From Dermatobacter hominis (GTDB lineage: Bacteria; Actinomycetota; Acidimicrobiia; Acidimicrobiales; Microtrichaceae), in contig NZ_CP085840.1 in the NCBI RefSeq assembly GCF_020715685.1, positions 1,426,001-1,490,000 on the forward strand: DNA of 64,000 bases, read 5' to 3'. Positions within the stretch are counted from its first letter, which is position 1. Each line of letters begins with the position of its first letter. This document shows positions 1 to 11,647 of this stretch, piece by piece. The translations under genes and the position numbers were made by a program. The notes beneath the pieces were generated by a model that saw nothing but the letters and a program-made list of their open reading frames with translations, was not told where the DNA came from and ran no database searches.

Positions 1-2003
<2,003 letters not shown>

Positions 2004-2075
2004 GGTGGGAGCGTTTCCGGCGCTGCCGTCGGGACGCGTCGAACGCCGCGGACGGATGCTTGTGAAACCTTTCGC

Positions 2076-2104
2076 AATCTACGTGCGCCCTCGTGAGGCC
2101 GCAA
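2076..2104 (-). promoter_or_regulatory. Predicted promoter of the atp operon
   Basis: On the minus strand a -35-like TTGCGG (2099-2104) and a -10-like TAGATT (2076-2081) are separated by exactly 17 bp, placed about 65 nt before the first atp gene. Spacing and hexamers fit a housekeeping sigma promoter. Found by eye only. Confidence 0.5.
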
Positions 2105-2149
2105 ATCGGACGGGCTGCGACGCTGTCACGCCGGCCCGGCCGGCGCCCC

Positions 2150-2264
2150 GGTCAGGGCTGTCTCCGACCTCCGCCGGTCAGGGCTGTCTCCGACCTCCGC
2201 CGGTCAGGGCTGTCTCCGACCTCCGCCGGTCAGGGCTGTCTCCGACCTCCGCCGGTCAGGGCTG
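2150..2264. repeat. 26-bp tandem repeat, 4.4 copies
   Basis: Four identical 26-bp units beginning GGTCAGGGCTGTCTCC at 2150, 2176, 2202 and 2228, plus an 11-bp partial unit at 2254. The partial unit contains the stop codon (2256-2258, minus strand) of the adjacent two-helix protein gene. The array separates that gene from the atp promoter. There are no spacers, so it is not CRISPR. Perfect identity suggests recent expansion by slippage. Confidence 0.9.
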
Positions 2265-2723
2265 GGACGTCGACGTGGGCGAGTACGCCGGCGGGACGAC
2301 CTGCGGCGCCGGCGCCTCGACCGGGCCGGCGGCCCGCTCGATGGCGTCCACGATGCGGTCCGCGTTGGCGCGCTGCTCGTAGGCCGAGCGGATGAGCCAG
2401 AAGCGGAGGTACCGGGCGAGCGAGTAGCGCACGAACAGCGCGCCGCCCGCGATCACCAGGGCGATGCCCAGGAACGAGCCCTGTGCCATGTAGGCCCGCT
2501 GGTCGGCGGGCGAGTCGCCCATCAGGCCGACCTCGACCGCGCCGAAGACGGCCAGCCCGAGTCCGACCACCATCAGGATCACGCCGAGCGCCAGCAGCCG
2601 CTTCTCGCCGTCGGCGGAGCCGCCCTTGAGCTTCAGCGAGTCGATCTCCTCGCGGAACTGCGCGACGCGGGCGGTGTCGCCGCCGGGAGCCGTCGGTGCC
2701 GCCGTGGGTTCGTCGATCGTCAT
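2256..2723 (-). CDS. Two-helix membrane protein of unknown function
   Basis: 155 residues. The N-terminus is hydrophilic with Thr/Ala/Pro, then a short charged segment, two transmembrane helices (about 44-66 and 82-102), a basic segment and a Pro-rich tail. I do not recognise the family. The ATG at 2723 has a good ribosome-binding site (AAGGAG). A much longer open frame extends upstream but only antisense/out of frame over livF. It lies 61 bp downstream of livF on the same strand and may be cotranscribed with the importer. Its 3' end runs into the tandem repeat. Confidence 0.7.
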   Translation of the reverse strand: MTIDEPTAAPTAPGGDTARVAQFREEIDSLKLKGGSADGEKRLLALGVILMVVGLGLAVFGAVEVGLMGDSPADQRAYMAQGSFLGIALVIAGGALFVRYSLARYLRFWLIRSAYEQRANADRIVDAIERAAGPVEAPAPQVVPPAYSPTSTSQP

Positions 2724-2784
2724 GTCTGGTTCGCTCCTTGTCGTTCCTGTCGTACTGCGGCGACCGCTCCGGCCACCCCGTCGT

Positions 2785-3482
<698 letters not shown>

Positions 3483-3486
<4 letters not shown>

Positions 3487-4334
3487 GTCGGGCCTCCGTC
3501 GGTGGACGCCGAGTTGCCGTTGCCGCTCACGGCGGTCTCCGCCAGGGCCGCGGCGTCGATCAGGTCCTCGTCGCCGCTGGCCGAGCCGAGGTAGGCGGCG
3601 AGCACGGCCTCGTTGGAGCGGATCTCGTCGGGCGTGCCGGTCGCGATGACCTGCCCGAAGTCGAGCACCGAGAGGTGCTCGCACACCCGCATGACGAGCG
3701 AGATGTCGTGCTCGACGAGGAGGATGCCGAGTCCGGCCCGGGCGAGGTCGACGAGCAGGGCGCCGAAGTCGACGGTCTCTCGCTCGTCGAGTCCCGAGGC
3801 CGGCTCGTCGAGCAGCAGCACCTGGGGGCGCGCGGCGAGCGCACGACCGAGCTCGACGAGCCGGGCCTGCCCGGTGGGCAGGGCGCCGACGGGCAGCTCC
3901 GCGAGCTCGCGCAGCTGCAGGCGGTCGAGGATCAGCTCCACCTCGTCGGCGGGCGCGATGTCGGCGCCGCCCGCGAGGAACGCGGGGGCGGGCGACCGCC
4001 GGCGCGACCATCCCCGCCGGATCTCGAGGCCCACGCGCACGTTGTCCCGGACCGTCAGCGACGAGAACACCTCGAGGCGCTGGAACGTCCGGCCGATGCC
4101 GGCACGGGCCCGCTGGTGGGTGCTGAGCCGCGAGATGTCCTTGCCGCCGAGGACGATGGTGCCCGACGTGGGGTTGATCACGCCGCACACCGCGTTGAAG
4201 GTCGTGGTCTTCCCCGCACCGTTGGGGCCGATGAGCCCGCAGATGCGACCGGGGTCGACCGACAGCGTGACGCCGCCGACGGCGAGGTGGCCGCCGAAGC
4301 GCACCGACAGGTCGCGGACCTCGAGCGCGCTCAT
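3483..4334 (-). CDS. livG: Branched-chain amino acid-type ABC transporter ATPase, LivG family
   Basis: 283 residues. Walker A GPNGAGKTTTFN, the LivG-type GIGRTFQRLEVFSSLTVRDN, a degenerate signature (LPTGQARLVELGRAL rather than LSGGQ), Walker B VLLLDEP and H-loop LVEHD. A hydrophilic tail of about 30 residues follows the ATPase core. Start ATG at 4334 overlaps the stop of the fused permease in an ATGA. The non-canonical signature motif is worth noting but LivG proteins vary here. Confidence 0.92.
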
Positions 4335-6718
4335 GCCCCGCCTCCGGCACCGACCCCGGCCGGCACGGGTCGCCCGGTCGGCGGCATCTCCTCCTCGTCG
4401 AGGCCGAGCGCACGACCGGCGTCGAGGGCGTCGGCCCGCGTGAGCGGCCGGTCGAGCCCCACCTCGTCGGGCGACGCGACCTCGGCCTTCTGCATGGCCT
4501 CGGGGACCACGCCGAGGATGCCGATCGCCACCCGCACCGAGAGGAACGTGAAGACGCCGATCGCGATCAGGCGCCAGCCGTTCGAGCCGATCCGGTCGGC
4601 CCACGGGAAGAAGGCGGCGAAGCCCACGACCAGCAGGAGCCAGATGGCGGTGGCCGCCCGCCTCGGCCGAGGGCCGTCGGGCGTCGAGGGCGCGAACAGG
4701 ATCGGGCACAGCGGGACGACCGCGACCAGGAAGACGAGGATCGCCGCGAAGAACGACCACTTGGTGATGACGTCGGCCCTCGTGGCGAGCCAGAGGAGCG
4801 CGGCGCCGGCGCCGGCGACCACGAGCGAGGGCACCGAGTCCCCCACCGCCCGGTAGCCGGCGGCCATCTGGGGCGCGGCGCCGTCGGGCTCGCGGCCGAG
4901 GCTGATGCCCATCATCCCGGGGGTGAAGCTCAGGACGTCACGGACCGGCAGCGACACGAAGCGGAAGATGCCGATCGCGTTGGCGGCGAACACCGTCGAG
5001 GCGATCGGGATGGCGCCGAGCAGCAGGCCGCCGAAGAACGCCCCGGCGACGGAGCCGATGCCGCCGACGACGGCCAGCATCGTGATGGGCAGCGAGTTGG
5101 TGAGGCTGAAGTCGTCGGCGATGAACGTCCGGCCCGCCAGCGCGCCGCCCAGGCCGGCGATGGCGGCGGACAGCGCGAAGACGCCGACCTTCGTCGACGT
5201 CAGGTTGAGGCCGAGGGTGGCGCAGGCCACGGGCGAGTCCTTCATCGCCGCGAGCCGCCGCCCCCACGCGCTCCGGCGCAGCAGCACCAGCAGGTTGCCG
5301 AGCAGCGCGAAGGCCACGGCGAAGAGGATGAGCTGCCGGTAGTCGTTGGTGATCTGGAACCCGAAGATGTCGAGTCCCGGCACCTGGATCGACCCGCCGG
5401 GCATGACCTCGGCCTGGCCGAAGACCATCGCGGTGCAGAACAGGGCGAAGGCCGCCGTGGCCAGCGCGAGGTAGATGCCCGACAGGCGCAGCGCCGGGAG
5501 CGCCACGACCGCGCCGACGACCGCGCACAGCACGACGGCGATCACCACGCCCACCGGCGACCCCGTCGCGCCCCACGTCGCCATCGCGAGGGCGCCGATG
5601 CCGGTGAAGGTCATCTGGGCGAGCGAGATCTGGCCGGCGTAGCCGGTGAGCGGAACCAGCGACAGGGTGATGAGCGCGAAGCCGAAGCCCTTCGACACGA
5701 GGTTGAGGTCGGGCCCCGACAGCAGCGACCCCACCGCGGCGGCGACGAGCACGAGCGCGATGCCGCCCCAGATCGCGGTGACCTGCGACGGCGGCCGCAC
5801 CGGCGACCGCGGCCGGCTGGCGCCCTGGGCGCGGAGCCGGGCCTCGGGCTGGATGAGGATGACCACGAAGAGCATCACCGCGGGGATCGCCGTCCGGAGG
5901 TTCTGCAGGCTGATCGGTCCGAGCGCGTACGACGGGTCGATGTAGCCGGTGGCGTAGGACTCGGCGAGGCCGAGCACGACCGCGCCCAGGAACGCGCCCG
6001 GCAGCGACCGCAGGCGGCCGACGACGGCCACGGCGTAGGCGTTGATCACGAGCAGCGTGAGCGTCACGGCGCTCAGCGTCTGCTCCGACGCGATCAGCAC
6101 GCCCGACACCGCGGCGAGGCCGGCACCGAGCGCCCACGCCAGCATCGCGGTGCGGCCGGGCCGGCCGCCGTTGAGCTGGAGCAGCGCCCGGTCGTCGACG
6201 ATGGCCCGCATGGCCACGCCGAGCCGCGTGCGCCGCAGCACCAGCCGCAGGCCGATCGCCACCGCGATGGCGATCACCATCGTGAGGATGCGGGAGTACG
6301 GCACCGCCACGCCGGCGATCTCCACGGTCTTGCCCGCGAAGAACGGCGGCACGGGTCGCGCCACGTCGGGCGGCCAGATCACGTTGGCGATGCCGAGCAG
6401 CGCCACCATGAGGCTGACCGTCACGACGATCTTCACCACCTCCGACGCGCCCTCGATCCCGCGCATGATCCCGCGCTCGATCCCGGCCCCGAAGAGCGGC
6501 GCCATCACGAACACGACCAGGATCACCGAGGGGATGACCGGGACGCCCCAGCCCTGGTTCACCTGCCAGTAGGCGAACGCCGCGAGCATCCCGAACGCAC
6601 CGTGGGCGAAGTTGAAGATGCCCGAGGTCGTGTAGGTCACCACGAGGCCGGAGGCCGCGATGGCGTAGATGGCGGCGGTCGACAGACCGGCGATGGTGAA
6701 CGTCAGGAACTTGTCCAA
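4331..6718 (-). CDS. Fused LivH-LivM ABC permease with extra C-terminal membrane domain
   Basis: 795 residues combining two permeases usually encoded separately. Residues about 1-290 are LivH-like (SGIFNFAHGAFGMLAAFAYW near the N-terminus). After a short basic Arg/Pro linker, residues about 312-600 are LivM-like (GYAGQISLAQMTFTGIGA, LPALRLSGIYLALATAAFAL, and a GGIGSVAGAFFGG motif). The remaining 190 or so residues add about four more helices and a charged tail that I do not recognise as part of LivM. It forms the membrane channel for substrate delivered by the lipoprotein encoded 54 bp upstream. No frameshift is seen. Confidence 0.9.
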   Translation of the reverse strand: MDKFLTFTIAGLSTAAIYAIAASGLVVTYTTSGIFNFAHGAFGMLAAFAYWQVNQGWGVPVIPSVILVVFVMAPLFGAGIERGIMRGIEGASEVVKIVVTVSLMVALLGIANVIWPPDVARPVPPFFAGKTVEIAGVAVPYSRILTMVIAIAVAIGLRLVLRRTRLGVAMRAIVDDRALLQLNGGRPGRTAMLAWALGAGLAAVSGVLIASEQTLSAVTLTLLVINAYAVAVVGRLRSLPGAFLGAVVLGLAESYATGYIDPSYALGPISLQNLRTAIPAVMLFVVILIQPEARLRAQGASRPRSPVRPPSQVTAIWGGIALVLVAAAVGSLLSGPDLNLVSKGFGFALITLSLVPLTGYAGQISLAQMTFTGIGALAMATWGATGSPVGVVIAVVLCAVVGAVVALPALRLSGIYLALATAAFALFCTAMVFGQAEVMPGGSIQVPGLDIFGFQITNDYRQLILFAVAFALLGNLLVLLRRSAWGRRLAAMKDSPVACATLGLNLTSTKVGVFALSAAIAGLGGALAGRTFIADDFSLTNSLPITMLAVVGGIGSVAGAFFGGLLLGAIPIASTVFAANAIGIFRFVSLPVRDVLSFTPGMMGISLGREPDGAAPQMAAGYRAVGDSVPSLVVAGAGAALLWLATRADVITKWSFFAAILVFLVAVVPLCPILFAPSTPDGPRPRRAATAIWLLLVVGFAAFFPWADRIGSNGWRLIAIGVFTFLSVRVAIGILGVVPEAMQKAEVASPDEVGLDRPLTRADALDAGRALGLDEEEMPPTGRPVPAGVGAGGGA

Positions 6719-6772
6719 CTCAGCTCCTCGAGGGATCGAGCGGTCGTGGCGTGGTCACGGTGGCGTCGGTCC

Positions 6773-8233
6773 TCAGATCGGCCGGGACGGGTCGACCGCT
6801 CCCTTGGCCGGGAGCTCCTCGGTCACGGTGGCGATGCTGCCCTCGGGGCAGTGGAAGCCGTCCTGGTCGTCACCCTTGCCGCCGATCTCGGGGTACAGGC
6901 GCTCGAACTCGCCGTCCTTCACGACCACGAGCATCCCGCACTCCGGCGGGTCGCCGCCCGGATCGGTCGGGGCGTGGGTGCCGCCGGCGGTCCAGTCCTT
7001 CTGGGCCGCGGCCTCCTGCAGCACGCAGGTGCGGTCGACGACGCCGCCGTTCTTCTCACCGCAGGCCTTCACGGCGGTGGCGAACAGCAGCCAGGCGGAC
7101 GTGCTCTGCAGGCCGAGCGCGGCCTCCTTGCCGTCCGGCACGTACTTCTTCAGCGAGTCCTGGTACTGCTTGATGGCCGGCCACTTGTCGGCCTCCTCGA
7201 ACGGGTGGAAGGCCAGGCGCACGACCGAGCCCTCGACCGCCTGCGGACCGGCGGAGAAGTAGTTGGCGTCGTAGACGTTGGTCTCGTTGAGCGCGATGCC
7301 CTCCCAGCCCTGCTCCTTGAGCTTGGCCATGAGGTTCGCGGCGTTCGACGGCTCGCCGATCCAGTAGAGGGACCCGGCGCCGCTGTCGATCACCTTCTGG
7401 GCGAGCGGCGTCCAGTCGGCCATGCCCGTGACCGGGTAGGACAGCGGGTCGAGCTGCTCGATGCCGCCCACCTCCTGGACGGCGGCGTCGTACTGCATGT
7501 GGACCGACTTCAGCGACGGGAGCTCGCCGGCGACGACGATGTTCTTCTTCGACTCCTCCGGGTACACCTCCTTGAAGTCCATGATCCACTGCTCGGACTT
7601 CTTGTTCGGCGGGTTGGGCAGCGGCTGCACCTGGCCGTTGGACAGGCCCTTCTCCACAGACACGGCGAACGCCGGGATATCGATCAGCTTGCACTTGTGG
7701 AAGTCCGAGCCGTCCTTGCCGGTGAACTCCATGTTGTCCTGCGTGAAGGCGCCGCCGACGAGGGCGAACACCGACGTGCAGGCCTTGGACATGGCCGCCT
7801 CGACCTGGAAGAGCTTCGCGTCGAGGTCGACGAGCTCGATCTGCAGCCCGCCGATGCCGCCCTGCTCGTTGCACCAGGCGGCGAAGGACTGGGACGCGTC
7901 CCAGACCTCCTTGTTGAGGCCCGGGCGGATCTCGGCGCCGCGGTCGTTCGGCACGCCGATGTAGAGCTTGTCGGTCCCGGTGCCGCCCTCGCCGTCCTTG
8001 ACCTTCAGGTCGCCCTCGCCGCAGGGCGAGTCCATGTCGCCCCACTTCGCGCTGGTGGCCGTGCCGCCCGCCGCGGTCGTCGTGGTCGAGCCGTCCCCTT
8101 CGGCCTCCTCACCGCTCCCGCCGGACGCCCCGCACGCACCCGCGACGAGCGCGATCGCGGCGAACAGCGCGACGAGCCCCCCGATCCGGATGCGACCCCT
8201 GCGAAGGCGTCCATGAGTGAACTGACCGTCCAT
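6773..8233 (-). CDS. Liv-type substrate-binding lipoprotein
   Basis: 486 residues. Basic N-terminus, hydrophobic signal helix (18-33) and lipobox LVAGAC with lipidated Cys34, then an acidic/Thr-rich linker and a Peripla_BP_6-like ligand-binding domain (repeated short beta/alpha segments such as LYIGVPND, KKNIVVAGELPSL, SLYWIGEPS). Binds the substrate outside the membrane and hands it to the fused permease. First gene of the importer operon. The true substrate cannot be read from sequence. The family takes up branched-chain amino acids, amides and small acids. Confidence 0.9.
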   Translation of the reverse strand: MDGQFTHGRLRRGRIRIGGLVALFAAIALVAGACGASGGSGEEAEGDGSTTTTAAGGTATSAKWGDMDSPCGEGDLKVKDGEGGTGTDKLYIGVPNDRGAEIRPGLNKEVWDASQSFAAWCNEQGGIGGLQIELVDLDAKLFQVEAAMSKACTSVFALVGGAFTQDNMEFTGKDGSDFHKCKLIDIPAFAVSVEKGLSNGQVQPLPNPPNKKSEQWIMDFKEVYPEESKKNIVVAGELPSLKSVHMQYDAAVQEVGGIEQLDPLSYPVTGMADWTPLAQKVIDSGAGSLYWIGEPSNAANLMAKLKEQGWEGIALNETNVYDANYFSAGPQAVEGSVVRLAFHPFEEADKWPAIKQYQDSLKKYVPDGKEAALGLQSTSAWLLFATAVKACGEKNGGVVDRTCVLQEAAAQKDWTAGGTHAPTDPGGDPPECGMLVVVKDGEFERLYPEIGGKGDDQDGFHCPEGSIATVTEELPAKGAVDPSRPI

Positions 8234-8557
8234 CTGTTCTGACCCCCTGTGAACCTGAACGTGTGCCCCTGTGCCGAACGGGATGTGCCGACGGTTGCCC
8301 GCCTCGGCCCCGGTCGCGTCCGGTGGTTTCTACCAGATGACCTCCGTCACCTGTGCCCGACGGCTCGAACCCCGGCGCCCCTGGCTGGCCGGTCCCGGAG
8401 CCGTCGGAGCCCCTGGTCGCGTTGCCGTCCCGGGTGCGGCTCTGCAACGATGGACGAAGAATCTGACAGACCGTCAGATTCACGTCAATCACCCCGCACG
8501 AAACCACCCACCGGTGGCCGTGCGCCATCCCGACGAATCTCACCAGGGGGAGCTCGC
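8234..8557. other. Divergent intergenic region between importer and amidohydrolase
   Basis: 324 bp without a convincing gene. It carries the palindrome at 8460-8480, a plausible minus-strand promoter around it, and the ribosome-binding site of the amidohydrolase (AGGGGGAG, 8545-8552). Open frames across it lack codon character and ribosome-binding sites. Confidence 0.6.
8460..8480. promoter_or_regulatory. Perfect 8-bp inverted repeat, probable TetR-type operator
   Basis: AATCTGAC-N5-GTCAGATT, perfectly dyad. On the minus strand it covers a -10-like CAGATT (8460-8465) lying 17 bp from a -35-like TTGACG (8483-8488), so a bound repressor would block the importer promoter. The dyad length and CTGAC/GTCAG half-sites resemble TetR-family operators. 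No TetR gene is in the window. Confidence 0.6.
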
Positions 8558-10288
8558 GTGGACCTCGCGATCCGCAACGTCACCATCGTCGACGGCACCG
8601 GGGCGCCGTCCCGCCTCGGCGACGTGGGGATCGCCGACGGCCGCATCGCCGTCGTGGCGGAGCCGGGCTCGGGCGAGCTCGACGGCGCGGCCGAGGAGGT
8701 CGACGCGACCGGCCTGGTCCTCTGCCCCGGCTTCGTCGACCCGCACACCCACTACGACGCGCAGCTCCTCTGGGACCCGACCGCGTCGCCGTCGAGCGTG
8801 CACGGCGTGACCACGGTGATCGGCGGCAACTGCGGCTTCACGCTGGCCCCGCTCGCGCCGGGTGACGGCGACTACACGCGGCGCATGATGGCCAAGGTCG
8901 AGGGCATGCCGCTCGCCGCGCTCGAGCAGGGCATCGAGTGGGACTGGGAGACCTTCGACGAGTACCTCGCCCGCTTCGACGGCAACCTGGCCGTCAACGC
9001 CGGGTTCCTCGTCGGCCACTGCGCGCTGCGGCGCCGCGTGATGGGCGCCGACGCCGTCGGCTCGCAGCCCTCCGACGACCAGCTCCGGGCGATGAGGGAC
9101 CTGCTGGCCGAGTCGATCCGCGCCGGCGGCCTCGGCTTCTCCACCACCCGGGCCCGCACCCACTCCGACGGCGACGGCCAGCCCGTGGCGTCGCGCTGGG
9201 CCGAGGAGCCCGAGCTGCTGGCGCTGGCCGAGGTCGTCTCCGAGCACGACGGCACCACGCTCGAGTTCGCGTCCGACGGCTGCCTCGACGGCTTCGACGA
9301 CGACGAGGTCGAGTTCATGATCCGGTTCTCGAAGGCCGGCAACCGGCCGTTGAACTGGAACGTGCTGACCGTCGACTCCCACGCGCCCGAGCGGTACCGC
9401 AACCAGCTCGCCGCGATGGACCGGGCCGCCGGGGCGGGCGCCCGCGTCGTGGCGCTCACGATGCCGGTGATCGTCGGCATGAACATGAGCTTCCTCAACT
9501 ACTGCGCGCTGAACATGATGCCGGACTGGGGCGACATCCTCGGGCTGCCGGTGCCGGAGCGCATCGAGAAGCTCGAGGACCCGGCGACGCGGCGGTTCAT
9601 GGAGGAGCGGGCGGCGTCGCCCGACGCCGGCGTGTTCGCCCGCCTGACCGGGTGGGACACCTACGTCATCGGCGACACGTTCTCGCCCGAGAACGAGGGC
9701 CTGACGGGCCGGCGCGTCGGCGACATCGCCGCGGAGCGCGGCACCACGCCGTTCGACGCGCTGCTCGACATCGTCATCGCCGACGACCTGCAGACCGTCC
9801 TCTGGCCCGGGGCGACCGATGCGGACCCCGAGTCCTGGGAGCTGCGCCGCCAGGCCTGGCAGCACCCCGCCGTCATGCTGGGCGGCTCCGACGCCGGCGC
9901 GCACCTCGACCGCATGCAGGGCGCGAACTACCCGACGCGGTTCCTCGCCGACAGCCTCCGCGGGCGCAAGCTCACGACGCTCGAGGACGCGGTGCGGATG
10001 ATGACGTCGGTGCCCGCCGCGCTGTTCGGCCTCCGCGACCGCGGCGTGATCCGCGAGGGCGCGCACGCCGACCTCGTGCTGTTCGATCCCGAGGTCGTCG
10101 ACTCCGAGATGCTCTCGATGGTCGAGGACCTCCCCGGCGGCACCGGTCGCCTCTACGCCGGCTCCGTCGGCGTGCGGTCGGTGTACGTGTCGGGGGTCGA
10201 GGTCGTGCGCGACGGCGCCGCCACCGACGCCCGACCGGGCTCGGTCATCCGCTCCGGCGTCGACACCGACACCGTCACCGCCTCCTGA
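8558..10288 (+). CDS. Amidohydrolase, N-acyl-D-amino-acid deacylase (D-aminoacylase) family
   Basis: 576 residues. Metal-dependent TIM-barrel hydrolase. The N-terminal composite domain contains IVDGTG and IADGRI. The metal-binding HTH is at His63/His65 (FVDPHTHYDA), GGNCGF carries the conserved cysteine Cys92, and LGGSDAGAHLDRM is the late catalytic aspartate region. Sequence features match the D-aminoacylase/amidohydrolase_3 group; the substrate is probably an N-acyl D-amino acid or related amide. The GTG start at 8558 was chosen because AGGGGGAG precedes it and the family homology starts there. Divergent from the importer, so import and hydrolysis may be co-regulated. Confidence 0.85.
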   Translation: MDLAIRNVTIVDGTGAPSRLGDVGIADGRIAVVAEPGSGELDGAAEEVDATGLVLCPGFVDPHTHYDAQLLWDPTASPSSVHGVTTVIGGNCGFTLAPLAPGDGDYTRRMMAKVEGMPLAALEQGIEWDWETFDEYLARFDGNLAVNAGFLVGHCALRRRVMGADAVGSQPSDDQLRAMRDLLAESIRAGGLGFSTTRARTHSDGDGQPVASRWAEEPELLALAEVVSEHDGTTLEFASDGCLDGFDDDEVEFMIRFSKAGNRPLNWNVLTVDSHAPERYRNQLAAMDRAAGAGARVVALTMPVIVGMNMSFLNYCALNMMPDWGDILGLPVPERIEKLEDPATRRFMEERAASPDAGVFARLTGWDTYVIGDTFSPENEGLTGRRVGDIAAERGTTPFDALLDIVIADDLQTVLWPGATDADPESWELRRQAWQHPAVMLGGSDAGAHLDRMQGANYPTRFLADSLRGRKLTTLEDAVRMMTSVPAALFGLRDRGVIREGAHADLVLFDPEVVDSEMLSMVEDLPGGTGRLYAGSVGVRSVYVSGVEVVRDGAATDARPGSVIRSGVDTDTVTAS

Positions 10289-10291
10289 GCG

Positions 10292-10323
10292 GCGCGCCCC
10301 GGACCCGGCCGGCCGGGGCGCGC
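10292..10323. terminator. Bidirectional hairpin terminator
   Basis: 11-bp perfect GC stem (GCGCGCCCCGG with its complement) and a 10-nt loop between the convergent amidohydrolase and wecA-like genes. No T-tract on either side. Confidence 0.6.
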
Positions 10324-10355
10324 TCGTCGAGGCTGCTCCGTCAGGGGCGGGGCCG

Positions 10356-11456
10356 TCAGGAGCGGGCCCGCAGCTCCCCGAGCCGCGGGGCGAAGACGGT
10401 GAACAGCGCGAGGCCGAGCGCCAGGAGGCCCAGCGGCACGATGCCGTTGCCCCGGTTCGTGAAGACCGGGATCAGCACGAACGCGCTCAGCAGCGCGGTC
10501 CAGGCCCAGAGGATCGCGACCGTGCGCCGATGCCCGTGGCCGAGGTCCATCAGCCGGTGGTGCAGGTGCGCCTTGTCGGCGGTCGCGACGCCCGAGCGAC
10601 GCGTGGCCCGGCGGACGATCGCGAACGCGGTGTCGAGCAGCGGCACGCCGAGGATGAACAGCGGGATCACCAGGGGCGCGAAGAAGAACCACGACTGGCC
10701 CGAGAACGGGTCGTCGGACTGCCCGCCGACCGCGATCGTCGACGAAGCGAGCAGCAGCCCGAGCAGCAGCGCGCCGCTGTCGCCCATGAAGATGCTCGCG
10801 GGGTTGATGTTGAACGGGAGGAACCCGATGCACGCGCCGGCGGTCACGATGGCGATGAGCGGGCCGACGTTCGACGGGTCGAGCACGCCCACGTCGAGCA
10901 GCCGCCAGCCGTAGAGGAAGAAGGCGAGCGACGCGATCGCCACGATGCCGGCGGCCAGGCCGTCGAGGCCGTCGATCAGGTTGACCGCGTTCGCCATGAC
11001 CACCACCCACAGCACCGACACGAGCGCGGACAGGTCGGGCGGCAGGACGGTGAAGCCGAGGAACGGCACGCGGAAGTAGATGACGGTGAGGCCGACGAGC
11101 GTCAGGACCGAGCCCGACAGCACCATGCCCGCGAGCTTGGCGGGCGGCGAGACGTCGCGGATGTCGTCGACGAGGCCGGTCACGAACATGACGGCCGCGG
11201 CCACGAGGACGCCGATGACGTTGGACGGGGTCTGGAACACCGGGTCGAGGTCGGGCAGCAGGGCGGCGACGCCGACGCCGGCGAGCAGGCCGATGAAGAG
11301 CGCGGCGCCGCCGAGCACCGGGGTGGCCGTCGCGTGCACGCTCCGATCGGAGGGGTGGGCCATCGCCCCGACCCGGCGCGAGAGGGAGCGGAGCCAGGGC
11401 ACCGACGCTGCCGTGGCGGCGATCGAGACCGCCATCACGATCAGGTAGTCGCGCAC
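10356..11456 (-). CDS. MraY/WecA-family undecaprenyl-phosphate sugar-1-phosphate transferase
   Basis: 366 residues with about eleven hydrophobic helices. Transfers a HexNAc-1-phosphate to undecaprenyl phosphate, starting a cell-surface polymer. Conserved signatures: TGLVDDIRD (Asp97/Asp98), NAVNLIDGLDGLAAG (156-170), a FMGDSG motif and KAHLHHRL near the end. It occupies the rfe/wecA position of the actinobacterial prfA-prmC-rfe-atp region, so WecA/Rfe-like GlcNAc-1-P transfer is likeliest. The GTG at 11456 is favoured because TAGTGT (11464-11469) lies 7 nt before it, a leaderless arrangement. Confidence 0.88.
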   Translation of the reverse strand: MRDYLIVMAVSIAATAASVPWLRSLSRRVGAMAHPSDRSVHATATPVLGGAALFIGLLAGVGVAALLPDLDPVFQTPSNVIGVLVAAAVMFVTGLVDDIRDVSPPAKLAGMVLSGSVLTLVGLTVIYFRVPFLGFTVLPPDLSALVSVLWVVVMANAVNLIDGLDGLAAGIVAIASLAFFLYGWRLLDVGVLDPSNVGPLIAIVTAGACIGFLPFNINPASIFMGDSGALLLGLLLASSTIAVGGQSDDPFSGQSWFFFAPLVIPLFILGVPLLDTAFAIVRRATRRSGVATADKAHLHHRLMDLGHGHRRTVAILWAWTALLSAFVLIPVFTNRGNGIVPLGLLALGLALFTVFAPRLGELRARS

Positions 11457-11463
11457 TCGTGCG

Positions 11464-11469
11464 ACACTA
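11464..11469 (-). promoter_or_regulatory. Leaderless -10 box for the WecA-like gene
   Basis: TAGTGT on the minus strand, 7 nt before GTG 11456, so transcription would begin at the start codon. No Shine-Dalgarno is present. Confidence 0.45.
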
Positions 11470-11647
11470 GCGCCGGCGTGTGTGACCTCTGTTGGAGGCG
11501 GCGAGGACCCTGTCGGCCGTCCGATGGATGTGGTACAAACGCCCGGTGAACGACGGGTGACGCTGGGGCAGCTGGGAAGGGAATCGTGACCGGACGAGGA
11601 AGGCCGGTCACCCAGGTGCAGCGACGTCCCGGTGGCAGGAGGGACAG

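Noticed and set aside
2150-2264. CRISPR-like array
   Set aside because: Units are directly adjacent without spacers and no cas genes are present.
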